56,336 nucleotides of DNA from Lysobacter sp. Root916 (GCF_001429785.1 NZ_LMJF01000011.1:2047-58382); one strand, 5' to 3'. Shown: positions 33,746-42,535, counted from the stretch's first letter. The notes: generated from the letters alone by a model not told the origin. Translations and numbers: made by a program.

Positions 33746-36700
33746 ATGTTGGCGACAGTACAGGTCGCGCTCGCGCGTGAAAGAATGCGCTTCGATCCTG
33801 TGCACGGACCGATCGAGCGTCAGGCCGCGTGTTCGCCGGATGCAGTCGCCGCGCTCTGCGGCGAACAATCGCTGCGCTACGCCGAACTCAACGCCCGCGC
33901 CAATAGCCTGGCCCGGCACCTGCGCGCGTTGGGCGTCCGGGAGGAGGTCTGCGTCGGCGTTCTGATGGAGCGCTCGCTGGATCTGCCCGTGGCGCTGTTG
34001 GCGGTCCTGAAGGCGGGGGGCGCGTTCGTACCGCTGGATCCCAACTACCCGGCGGACCGGCTGGCGTTCATGCTCGCCGACACCGCCGCGCCCGTGGTCC
34101 TGACCCAGTCGTGGCTGCGCGAGCGACTGCCTGCGAATAGCCATGGCGTCGAATGCGTATGCGTGGATACGGCCTGGGATGCGCTGTCGCAGTGGGCGGC
34201 GAGCGATCTGGACATCGAGATAGCGGAAGAACAACTCGCCTACGTTATCTATACCTCCGGCTCGACCGGGCCGCCCAAGGGCGTGGAGTTGCTGCACCGG
34301 GGACTGGCCAGTCATGCGGCATGGTTGCGCGAGGCCGTCGCCATCGTTCCCGACGACCGCATCCTGCAGTGCAATTCGATCAGTTTCGATGCCACGCTGG
34401 TGGAATTCTTCGCGCCCCTGCAAAGCGGCGCCGCGCTGGTGCTGGCCCATCCCTCGCGGCAATTGGACATGCCCTACCTAGCCGCCTTGATCGCGGGGCG
34501 GCAAGTGAGCTTGTTGAACTGCGTGCCCTCGCTTCTGCGCGGCCTGCTCGGCGAGCCCTCGCTGGCCCCGGCCAGCTTGCGTTACGTGGCCTGCGGCGGC
34601 GACGCGCTGACCGCGGAACTGGCGCGCCGGTTGCGCGAGATCGCGCCCGGCGCGCGGCTGGGCAACTTTTACGGGCCGACCGAGACCACCATCGACGCGA
34701 CCCACTACGAAGTCCCCGCCGAGCTGGCGGGCGATGCGACCGTGCCGATCGGCCGACCGATCGACCGCGTCTGGTGCGAAGTGCTGGACGCGCAGCAACG
34801 GCAGGTGCCGCCGGGAGCGGTCGGCGAATTGCACGTGGGCGGCGCGGGCGTGGCGCGCGGCTACCGCAACCAGCCGCGGCTGACGGCCGAGCGCTTCATC
34901 GAGCATCCCTCGCGTCCCGGCGCGCGCATGTTCCGCACCGGCGACCGGGTGCGCCAGCGCGCGGACGGCAACTTCGACTTCATCGGCCGCACCGACACGC
35001 AGGTGAAGGTGCGCGGCTATCGGATCGAACTGGGAGAGGTGGAGTCGGCCTTGGCCGCGATCGACGGGGTCGTGGACTGCGCGGTGGTGCTGCGCGAGGA
35101 TGCGCGCGGCGAGCCGCGGCTGGTGGCCTATGCCTCGGGCGCGGATCTGAAGGCCGACGCGCTGCGTGTGGCGCTGCGGCTGCGCTTGCCCGGGCACATG
35201 CTGCCCTCCGCCTTCGTGCTGCTTGCGCGGCTGCCGATGCTGGCCAGCGGCAAGATCGATCGCGCGCGGCTGCCGGCGCCGTCGCGCGCGTCCCTCGCCC
35301 AGCAGGCCTTCGATGCGCCGCGCGGCGAGCTCGAGCAGGAGGTCGCCGGCCTCTGGCGGTCGCTGCTGGGTCTGGAGCAGGTCGGCCGCGACGACCACTT
35401 CTTCGAACTCGGCGGCCATTCGCTGCTACTGGTCGCGATGCTGCACCGGCTGCGCCAACACGGGTGGACGGTGGACGCGCACATGGTGTTCGCCCATCCC
35501 ACGCTCGCGGGCCTGTGCGCCGCGATGACCGCCACGCGGCCACCCGCCGTCGTCGCGCTGCCCGTGTCGCACGTGCCGGAAGACGCGATCGTCATCACCC
35601 CGGAGATGTTTCCCTTGCTCGATCTCGATGCGCGGGAACTGGCGCGGATCGCGGCCGAGGTGCCGGGCGGGGCGGGCAACATCCAGAACATCTATCCGCT
35701 GCTGCCGCTGCAGGAGGGGATGCTGTTCCATCACCGTTTGCAGCAGCAGGGCGATGCCTATCTGTCGCGACGCTTGCTCGGCTTCGATTCGAGAGCGCGC
35801 GCGCAGCGGTTCCTGGCCGCGCTGCAACAGGTCATCGATCGCCACGATGCGTTCCGCACGGCGATACTCTGGCGCGGCCTGTCGCGACCGGTGCAGGTGG
35901 TATTGCGGCGCGCGCAGCTGCCGGTGCTCAAGCTGCGCGGTCGGCGCGATGGCCGCGCGCGCCTGCTGGCGTGCACCGATCCGCTGATGCGACGCATGGC
36001 CCTGGACCAGGCGCCGCTGTTCTCCGCGGTGATGCTGGGCGATGCGAAGGGCGAGGGCTGCACGCTCGCCTTGCTGTCGCACCACATCATCAACGACAAC
36101 GTGTCCGAGGATGTGCTGTGGGACGAAGTCGCGGCGATCCTGGCGGGCACGCCGGAGCGCCTGTCCGGGCCGGTGCCGTCGTTCCGCACTTTCGTCGGCC
36201 AGACCTTGTCGCGCGACCAGGCCGGCGCGAAAGCCTATTTCGAACGCGAGCTCGGCGACCTGTGTGAACCCACGACCCCGTTCGGCCTGGTCGATGTCCG
36301 CAACGATGGCCACCAGGCGACGGAAAGCCGGATCCGGCTGGACCCGGCGATGTGCGCGCGGTTGTCCGCGTCGGCGCGCGCGGCGGGCGTCAGTGCGGCC
36401 GTGCTGTTCCATGTGGCCTGGGCGATGGTGCTCGCGCGCTGCGACGGCCGCGACGACGTCGTGTTCGGCACCGTGCTTTCCGGCCGCCTCGCCACCGGCG
36501 ACGAGACCAACGGATGCGTGGGCCTGTTGATGAATACCTTGCCGCTGCGGGTCAGACTGACGCAGGGCAGCGTGCGCCGGACCGTCGCGGCGGTGCATGC
36601 GCAGTTGGCGGAGTTGCTGGAACACGAACACGCCTCGCTGGTGCTGGCGCGATCCTGCAGCGCCGTGCCGGCGCCTGCGCCGCTGTTCAACTCCCTGCTC

Positions 36701-38893
36701 AACTACCGCCATGGCGACGCGGGGCATTTCCACGCCGGTAGCGGGGCCGCCCGCGATCCGCGCCTGTCCGGCATCACCCTGCTGTCCGACGAGGAACGCA
36801 CTAACTATCCGATCTCGCTGACGGTCGACCAGTCCGGCGACGGCTTCGTCCTCGCCGCCCAATGCATCGCCGGCGCCGATCCGGCGCGCATCGCCGCCTA
36901 CGCGTCCACCGCGATCGCCGCCTTGGTGTCGGCCTTGGAAGCCGGCGGCGACGACGACATCGCCACCCTCGACGTGCTGCCAGGCGAGGAATATCGGCGG
37001 CTCGTGGTCGACGGCAATGCGACCGCTCGCCCGTTGGGGCAGGACGGTCGAGTCGTGGACCAGCTGGCCGCGCGCATGGCCCATCGCCCCGATGCGCCGG
37101 CACTGCGCTACGGCGACGAACGCTTGAGCTATCGCGAGCTCTGTGCGCGCGTGCACCGCGCCGCGCATCGGTTGCGCGCGCGCGGCGTGGCGCGCGGCTC
37201 CCGGGTCGGCGTCTGCCTGCCGCGCGGCACCGGAATGGTGGTGACGCTGCTGGCGATCCTGCGGGCGGGCGCCGCCTATGTGCCGCTCGACCCCGAGTAT
37301 CCGTGGTCGCGTCTGGCCTATATGGCCGGCGACGCGGGCCTGGATCTGATGGTGGGCGCCGCGGAACGATGGCAGGCGATCCTGCCCCCGGAGCGCGGGC
37401 TGGATCTGGCCGACTTGATCGCCGAGTCGGACGACGGGGCCGACATCGAATGGAGCGCGGACCCGCAGCGCGACGCGCGCGCGCAAGACCCCGCCTACGT
37501 GATCTACACCTCCGGTTCGACCGGAACGCCCAAGGGCGTGGTGGTGCCGCATCGCGCGCTGGAGAACTTTCTCGCCAGCATGGCGTCGGCGCCTGGGCTG
37601 AGCGCGTCCGACCGCCTGATGGCGGTCACCACCCTGAGTTTCGACATCGCCGCGCTGGAGTTGCTGCTGCCCTTGTGCGTCGGCGCGGAGGTCGTCATCG
37701 CCAGCCGCGAGATCGCATCCGACGGCGTCGCCCTGTGCGCCCTGTTGGAATCCAGCCAAGCCACCGTGATGCAGGCCACGCCGGCGACCTGGCGGATGCT
37801 GATCGAGGCCGGCTGGCAGGGCGACGCCCGCTTCAAGATTCTGGTCGGCGGCGAAGCCCTGGCCGACGATCTGTCGCTGGCCTTGCTCGCGCGCGGCGCG
37901 GAAACCTGGAACCTGTATGGCCCGACCGAGACCACGGTGTGGTCGACCTGCTGGCAGGTCAGGCCCGAGCGCGCCATGTCGATCGGCGGTCCCATCGCCA
38001 ATACCAGCATTCACGTGCTCGATGCCCATCTGCGTCCGTGCCCGCTCGACGTGGCGGGCGAGATCTACATCGGCGGCGCCGGGCTCAGCCTGGGTTATCA
38101 CGACCGCCCCGAGCTGACCGCGCAACGATTCGTGGACGATCCCTTCGACAGCCGGGTCGGCGCGCGCCTGTATCGAACCGGCGACCGCGGGCGCTGGTGC
38201 GCCGACGGCCTGCTCGAGCATCTGGGTCGGCTGGACTTCCAGGTCAAGCTGCGTGGGCATCGCATCGAGCCCGGAGAGATCGAAGCCCGGCTGCTCAGCC
38301 ATCCGCAGGTGGCGCATGCGGTCGTGGTGGTGCGCAAGGACGCCGTGGACGATCCGCGGCTGGTGGCCTATGTGGTCCCGACGGCGGACGCGCCGGACGC
38401 GAACGGGCTGCGTGCGCATCTGCGCGAGGCGCTGCCCGAGTACATGCTGCCCAGCCACATCCAGTGCCTGTCGAGCCTGCCCTTGGCGCCCAACGGCAAG
38501 CTCGACCGCGCCGCCCTGCCGGCGCCCGAAGCCGCGCAGGCCGGTTCCGGTTTCGAGCCGCCGCGCGGCGAGATCGAACAGACGATCGCCGCCATCTGGC
38601 AGGCGCTGATCGGCGTGGAGCGGGTCGGCCGCCACGACAACTTCTTCGAGCTGGGCGGCCATTCCCTGTTGGCGATGCGGGCGGTCGCACGGATCGAAGC
38701 CGCGACCGGCGCCAGGATCACCATGCTCCAGCTCGCGACCGGTAGCCTGCATGTGCTGGCCAAGCAGGTGGCGGCGAATGCGCGGCCGCCCACGAAGCGC
38801 GCGCTGAGCGGCCTGTGGGAACACGGTTGGCGGCGGCTGCGCACGGCGCTGTCGCGCATCGCTCGCGCGGGCTGGGGGGGCGGCCGATCTTGA
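33746..38893 (+). CDS. Bimodular non-ribosomal peptide synthetase, A-T-C-A-T, no thioesterase
   Basis: The 1715-residue protein reads A1 (YVIYTSGSTGPPKGV near 168; NFYGPTETT near 309; SGKIDR near 500), T1 (FFELGGHSLLL near 553), C (YPLLPLQEGMLFHH near 650; active-site HHIINDN near 779), A2 (YVIYTSGSTGTPKGV near 1250; NLYGPTETT near 1388; NGKLDRAALP near 1583), T2 (FFELGGHSLLAMR near 1632) and a basic 45-residue tail. By the GrsA-based pocket positions I read DAVNAGFID(K) for A1, which matches no code I know, and DILQLGLVW(K) for A2, one residue from the classical glycine code. There is no thioesterase or reductase, and no tailoring, transport or Sfp-type gene nearby. A start 13 codons later is possible. 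Confidence 0.88.
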   Translation: MLATVQVALARERMRFDPVHGPIERQAACSPDAVAALCGEQSLRYAELNARANSLARHLRALGVREEVCVGVLMERSLDLPVALLAVLKAGGAFVPLDPNYPADRLAFMLADTAAPVVLTQSWLRERLPANSHGVECVCVDTAWDALSQWAASDLDIEIAEEQLAYVIYTSGSTGPPKGVELLHRGLASHAAWLREAVAIVPDDRILQCNSISFDATLVEFFAPLQSGAALVLAHPSRQLDMPYLAALIAGRQVSLLNCVPSLLRGLLGEPSLAPASLRYVACGGDALTAELARRLREIAPGARLGNFYGPTETTIDATHYEVPAELAGDATVPIGRPIDRVWCEVLDAQQRQVPPGAVGELHVGGAGVARGYRNQPRLTAERFIEHPSRPGARMFRTGDRVRQRADGNFDFIGRTDTQVKVRGYRIELGEVESALAAIDGVVDCAVVLREDARGEPRLVAYASGADLKADALRVALRLRLPGHMLPSAFVLLARLPMLASGKIDRARLPAPSRASLAQQAFDAPRGELEQEVAGLWRSLLGLEQVGRDDHFFELGGHSLLLVAMLHRLRQHGWTVDAHMVFAHPTLAGLCAAMTATRPPAVVALPVSHVPEDAIVITPEMFPLLDLDARELARIAAEVPGGAGNIQNIYPLLPLQEGMLFHHRLQQQGDAYLSRRLLGFDSRARAQRFLAALQQVIDRHDAFRTAILWRGLSRPVQVVLRRAQLPVLKLRGRRDGRARLLACTDPLMRRMALDQAPLFSAVMLGDAKGEGCTLALLSHHIINDNVSEDVLWDEVAAILAGTPERLSGPVPSFRTFVGQTLSRDQAGAKAYFERELGDLCEPTTPFGLVDVRNDGHQATESRIRLDPAMCARLSASARAAGVSAAVLFHVAWAMVLARCDGRDDVVFGTVLSGRLATGDETNGCVGLLMNTLPLRVRLTQGSVRRTVAAVHAQLAELLEHEHASLVLARSCSAVPAPAPLFNSLLNYRHGDAGHFHAGSGAARDPRLSGITLLSDEERTNYPISLTVDQSGDGFVLAAQCIAGADPARIAAYASTAIAALVSALEAGGDDDIATLDVLPGEEYRRLVVDGNATARPLGQDGRVVDQLAARMAHRPDAPALRYGDERLSYRELCARVHRAAHRLRARGVARGSRVGVCLPRGTGMVVTLLAILRAGAAYVPLDPEYPWSRLAYMAGDAGLDLMVGAAERWQAILPPERGLDLADLIAESDDGADIEWSADPQRDARAQDPAYVIYTSGSTGTPKGVVVPHRALENFLASMASAPGLSASDRLMAVTTLSFDIAALELLLPLCVGAEVVIASREIASDGVALCALLESSQATVMQATPATWRMLIEAGWQGDARFKILVGGEALADDLSLALLARGAETWNLYGPTETTVWSTCWQVRPERAMSIGGPIANTSIHVLDAHLRPCPLDVAGEIYIGGAGLSLGYHDRPELTAQRFVDDPFDSRVGARLYRTGDRGRWCADGLLEHLGRLDFQVKLRGHRIEPGEIEARLLSHPQVAHAVVVVRKDAVDDPRLVAYVVPTADAPDANGLRAHLREALPEYMLPSHIQCLSSLPLAPNGKLDRAALPAPEAAQAGSGFEPPRGEIEQTIAAIWQALIGVERVGRHDNFFELGGHSLLAMRAVARIEAATGARITMLQLATGSLHVLAKQVAANARPPTKRALSGLWEHGWRRLRTALSRIARAGWGGGRS

Positions 38894-39187
38894 GGCCGCT
38901 GCGTTTTCGGGGAGGCGCTGGGCGAACGCGGCGCGCGGCCAAGCGCCTTGCGGCGGGCGCGCTGGCGGTGGCCTGAGCCTGCGGCTCTGAAACTGTGGCG
39001 CCGAAGCGGCGCCGGCCCCCTGCCGAAGGTCAGGGCTTGGGGCCGCCTAGTGCGGCCCCACGTCGTTTACAGGGGCGCGATGACCGTGCGGTTGCGGCCG
39101 GGCCGCTCGGTCCGTCGTTCGACAAAGTGATTCAAGAAACAAGGGCAACGCATGACGCGACCGGTCGTCACTTGTGGGGTGAGCCAA
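38894..39187. other. Intergenic, about 294 bp, start of the repeat-rich patchwork
   Basis: It contains the first copy of the 98-bp direct repeat with its terminator hairpin. Composition falls from very high GC to distinctly lower GC toward the right. No gene is seen. Confidence 0.45.
39011..39108 (+). repeat. 98-bp direct repeat, copy 1 (with terminator hairpin)
   Basis: Identical over 98 bp to 41351-41448, 2340 bp away. It contains the hairpin TGGGGCCGC-CTAGT-GCGGCCCCA (39038-39060), probably the NRPS terminator. Confidence 0.9.
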
Positions 39188-39757
39188 ATGTTAGAAAATA
39201 GAATGCTTCGATTAGTTATAACTGCACTTCTCTGCTCTTTGTTCGTGCCGGCTTGTGCCGTGATGGCGGAAGACGATGGGATTGTGATTGCAAAAAAAAG
39301 AGAGGTCAGGAAGCCTCAGCGTGTCGTTGATAGCAGCGAAATTTGCCCAGGGGAGAATATTCGTTATCGGTTGGTGGTGAGTAAAATTGCGCCGAATGAT
39401 CCTTACTTTCGATTCGATAATCTAAGTGGTGCTCCGATATTTGTAAATTTGATACAAGACGGGGAAACGTATCGGACGGACTATCCGGGCGTTGAAGTGC
39501 TTTTTAAGTCTGCGAAAGACAGCTCCTGGAGCGCTCCCGTAATGAATCCGGGTTCGTTTATTGGCGCCGGAGTTAGGCGTATTTCGGTAAGCCCTGGAGC
39601 GCATATCGTTTTTAGAGCTCCGGTTGCGGTATACGTCCCCCGCAACGCGGAGTTAGTCAAGCTGCAGCTACGGTTCGATACGTTACCTCACGGCACGACT
39701 TCCAACGCTTGCATTTCGTCGACACCGTTTACTCTCAAGACCCGTAGGGCGGATTAG
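39188..39757 (+). CDS. Orphan secreted protein of unknown family
   Basis: The 189-residue protein has a signal peptide (MLRLVITALLCSLFVPACAV, cut near VMA-ED; a lipobox at PAC is also possible) and a beta-rich mature part with two cysteines (EICPGENIRY; SNACISS) that could pair. GGGGTGAG lies 5 nt before the chosen ATG; an ATG at 39203 and one at 39152 are alternatives. I do not recognise the family. GC content is much lower than in neighbouring genes, and codon choice includes many A/T-ending codons, so it was probably acquired. A T-followed hairpin terminates it. Confidence 0.6.
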   Translation: MLENRMLRLVITALLCSLFVPACAVMAEDDGIVIAKKREVRKPQRVVDSSEICPGENIRYRLVVSKIAPNDPYFRFDNLSGAPIFVNLIQDGETYRTDYPGVEVLFKSAKDSSWSAPVMNPGSFIGAGVRRISVSPGAHIVFRAPVAVYVPRNAELVKLQLRFDTLPHGTTSNACISSTPFTLKTRRAD

Positions 39758-39799
39758 CGAACCGTATCCATCTATGGAAACGACGGCGAGTTGATCGAA

Positions 39800-39827
39800 G
39801 CCTCGCCAATGGCGGGGCTTTGTGTTT
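39800..39827 (+). terminator. Rho-independent terminator of the orphan secreted protein
   Basis: GCCTCGCC-AAT-GGCGGGGC forms an 8-bp stem (one G-U) followed by TTTGTGTTT, 42 bp after the stop codon. Confidence 0.7.
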
Positions 39828-39884
39828 CTGCGTCACGGAATATTGGCCGGCAACAGCGTCAAAGCGGAGGGTGCTTTATAGGGG

Positions 39885-39983
39885 GGCGTAACACTTCCGG
39901 GTCAACGTTATGACGCGGCGAGCGGGCTGAACCACAACTACTTTCGCGATTACGACCCCAGCTCTGGGCGCTATGTGAGAGTG
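39885..39983 (+). pseudogene. Rhs-repeat core fragment
   Basis: One reading frame encodes LPGQRYDAASGLNHNYFRDY followed by DPSSGRYV, the hallmark of the Rhs-associated core domain. A stop codon lies directly upstream (39879) and the usual continuation (ESDPIGL... and following) is missing; the 44-bp palindrome begins instead. It is a remnant of a polymorphic-toxin gene. Confidence 0.8.
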
Positions 39984-39988
39984 ATCCG

Positions 39989-40044
39989 CAGAAGCAGGGG
40001 TCAGAGTGGGCTTTCTAGAAAGTCCACTCTGACCCCTGTTTACT
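39989..40044. repeat. 56-bp element with 44-bp palindrome, copy 1
   Basis: The element has 15-bp outer arms (CAGGGGTCAGAGTGG and its complement) around a nearly symmetric TTTCTAGAAA centre; the palindrome spans 39995-40038. It differs from the copy at 41083-41138 by one base. A partial copy of one arm is at 40876-40890. It resembles REP/palindromic mobile units of Xanthomonadaceae. It sits between the Rhs core scrap and the Rhs tail. Confidence 0.85.
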
Positions 40045-40047
40045 TGA

Positions 40048-40290
40048 GTTCGACCGGAAGAAGGAAGCAAGAAGGCGTATGGTGCGAGGCTGGCAAAGGA
40101 AACGGGGCAGTGGGTAGGGGCGCCAAACAATTGGGGGTGGCTCATCCCAGAAAATGAACTCGGCATTGCCTGGTACTTGATAGCTCCGAGCATTCACCAT
40201 CTCGACTATCACACGGATGAAGGAGCAGTGATGGCCGACGGAGTGTCATCGACTGAGGTTGGCGATTGGGTACATTTCTCGCCGAACTAG
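40048..40290 (+). pseudogene. Orphan C-terminal Rhs-type toxin tail
   Basis: An open frame of 80 codons without its own start follows the palindrome: AYGARLAKETGQWVGAPNNW, then WLIPENELGIAWYLIAPS, then HHLDYHTDEGAVMADGVSST and EVGDWVHFSPN. It ends one base before the ribosome site of the next gene. The layout (Rhs core upstream, unique tail, small downstream gene) is that of a polymorphic-toxin tip with its immunity gene. The link to the core has been lost, so expression is unlikely. The toxin activity is not recognisable. Confidence 0.55.
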
Positions 40291-40299
40291 GAGGCGCGT

Positions 40300-40752
40300 A
40301 TGAAAGGAATGGTCGTGGCTTTGTTTTTGTTCGGTGCGACTATGGCGAGTGCGCAGGATCGTGTGACCCTGGCAAACCAAAGTCATAGCCTCTCTGAGAG
40401 TGAGTTGGCCATTCTTTCGGATCAGGCGAATGCTGGTTCAAAGGAGGCCGCTATAAGGCTCTCAGATAGATACTTCTATGATCTGACGAAAGGTCAACAA
40501 CGAAAGATGCGGGTAAAGGCGCTCGAATGGGCGCTGATCGGTGCTGAGAACGGCTCCGCAGAGTCTCAGTTCCAGGCGTACTCGCTATTGAGTACGAGTG
40601 ATGAAAGATCAAAGCAGATCAGGGCACTGTTCTGGTTGAAGCAATCTGCCGCTAATGGCTATGTTGATGCGCAAGTCCAACTTAAGAGCTGTCCGAGCAT
40701 TGAAGCTAGGCGTCTCTCCGGAACTCCATGTTTTGGCTCGCAATCGGAGTGA
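40300..40752 (+). CDS. Secreted Sel1-like repeat protein, candidate immunity protein
   Basis: The 150-residue protein has a signal peptide (MKGMVVALFLFGATMASAQD) and two or three Sel1-like helical repeats (DQANAGSKEAAIRLSDRYFY; EWALIGAENGSAESQFQAYSL; FWLKQSAANGYVDAQVQL). A strong AGGAGG lies at the stop of the upstream toxin tail, so the two were one unit. A periplasmic Sel1-like protein directly after a toxin tail is a common immunity arrangement. Lower GC than the chromosome. Function by context only. Confidence 0.65.
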   Translation: MKGMVVALFLFGATMASAQDRVTLANQSHSLSESELAILSDQANAGSKEAAIRLSDRYFYDLTKGQQRKMRVKALEWALIGAENGSAESQFQAYSLLSTSDERSKQIRALFWLKQSAANGYVDAQVQLKSCPSIEARRLSGTPCFGSQSE

Positions 40753-41082
40753 TGTAGCAAACTTGTAAGAGCTTCCTGGCTCGCTCTGGGTCTCGTTGGG
40801 CATCTCTCAGCCATAAGCGATGACTTAAGTGGAAGTGATCGCGGGCGCAAGGCAGTTGATCGGTGAGTCCCGAAACAGGGTCAGAGTGGACCATGTAGAA
40901 GGCTGCCTGGCCCGCATGTCGCTCAACCGCGTCTCGCGCTCGGTTCAGTAGAAGCTGGCTTCGCGCCGCACCTGGGCCTGCCCCGCGCGGCGACACGCAG
41001 GAACCGCTGCAGCTCACAGAGAACCTAGGCAGTGATGCATACGGAGTAACGACCCGGCATGCGCCGCGGCCCTTATTGCAAC
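40753..41082. other. Degenerate intergenic DNA, about 330 bp
   Basis: No supported gene. A partial arm of the palindromic repeat is present (40876-40890). A minus-strand frame (40706-41017) lacks family motifs and overlaps the Sel1 gene. The composition is mixed and looks like fused scraps. Confidence 0.4.
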
Positions 41083-41138
41083 CAGAAGCAGGGGTCAGAG
41101 TGGGCTTTCTAGAAAGTCCACTCGGACCCCTGTTTACT
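41083..41138. repeat. 56-bp element with 44-bp palindrome, copy 2
   Basis: Identical to 39989-40044 except for one base. Its right edge is exactly where homology to the serine hydrolase 3' end begins. Confidence 0.85.
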
Positions 41139-41325
41139 CTTGGCCCTGTGGTCGGCGCTGCTGCCGCTGGTTCTGAGCCTGCTCAGCCTGGTGCGGCTGT
41201 GGTCGGCCTGGCGCGCGCCGGACTTCGGCTTCTGGCGCAAGCTCCGCCACAGCCTGGCCCTGCTGGTGTTCCTGGCCGCGGCCTGGGGTCTGTGGTTCTG
41301 GAACGTGCTGCCCTGGAAGCTGTAA
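41139..41325 (+). pseudogene. Duplicated 3' end of the serine hydrolase gene
   Basis: This stretch is about 95 percent identical to 33289-33475 and encodes the same last 60 residues (LWSALLP.VLSLLSLVRLWS through FWNVLPWKL) and stop. The catalytic part is absent. Differences are mostly silent or conservative, so the copy was under selection for some time or is recent. It marks the right edge of the inserted region. Confidence 0.9.
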
Positions 41326-41350
41326 GCGGGCGGCGGGCCGGTCCCACGGG

Positions 41351-41448
41351 GCCGGCCCCCTGCCGAAGGTCAGGGCTTGGGGCCGCCTAGTGCGGCCCCA
41401 CGTCGTTTACAGGGGCGCGATGACCGTGCGGTTGCGGCCGGGCCGCTC
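41351..41448 (+). repeat. 98-bp direct repeat, copy 2 (with terminator hairpin)
   Basis: Perfect copy of 39011-39108, here in its probable native position after the serine hydrolase 3' end. The hairpin is at 41378-41400. The last 16 bases (TGCGGCCGGGCCGCTC) are themselves repeated in tandem at 41450-41465. Confidence 0.9.
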
Positions 41449-41489
41449 TGCGGCCGGGCCGCTCGGTTCAGTCCTTGGACACCCGGAAT

Positions 41490-41540
41490 GTGTTTTCATA
41501 AGTAATTGATTTTAAATGTTAATTTCTTGTCTTTCCAGGA
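41490..41540 (+). promoter_or_regulatory. AT-rich stretch, probable rpoH promoter region
   Basis: About 50 bases of unusually A+T-rich DNA (around CATAAGTAATTGATTTTAAA) stand 110-165 bp before the rpoH start in otherwise GC-rich sequence. Individual -35 and -10 boxes cannot be fixed by eye. Confidence 0.4.
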
Positions 41541-41619
41541 AAGGGGGCGGCTTGGTGCCGGGCCCGGCCCGGATCGGCGTTCGTTCTATCCACGCAACAC
41601 TGCGGAACTTCCGGGGTCT

Positions 41620-41646
41620 TTAGCAGTCATAGACCCCGACTGCTAA
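41620..41646. promoter_or_regulatory. CIRCE-like inverted repeat at the rpoH start
   Basis: TTAGCAGTC-N9-GACTGCTAA is a perfect 9-bp inverted repeat with a 9-nt spacer. The CIRCE operator of HrcA is TTAGCACTC-N9-GAGTGCTAA, so only one position per arm differs and the change is symmetric. It ends 10 nt before the chosen ATG, within the likely leader. Confidence 0.6.
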
Positions 41647-41656
41647 GATGGCTGCC

Positions 41657-42535
<879 letters not shown>

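Noticed and set aside
31469-34462. 997-codon open frame on the minus strand
   Set aside because: Antisense to the serine hydrolase and NRPS start. It crosses the intergenic terminator and shows only GC-driven composition.
35426-38824. 1132-codon open frame on the minus strand
   Set aside because: Antisense to the NRPS, whose domains on the plus strand carry every expected motif.
40706-41017. 103-codon minus-strand frame, possibly a transposase remnant
   Set aside because: It overlaps the Sel1-like gene and part of it merely translates the palindromic repeat arm (FYMVHSDPV). No transposase motif is present.
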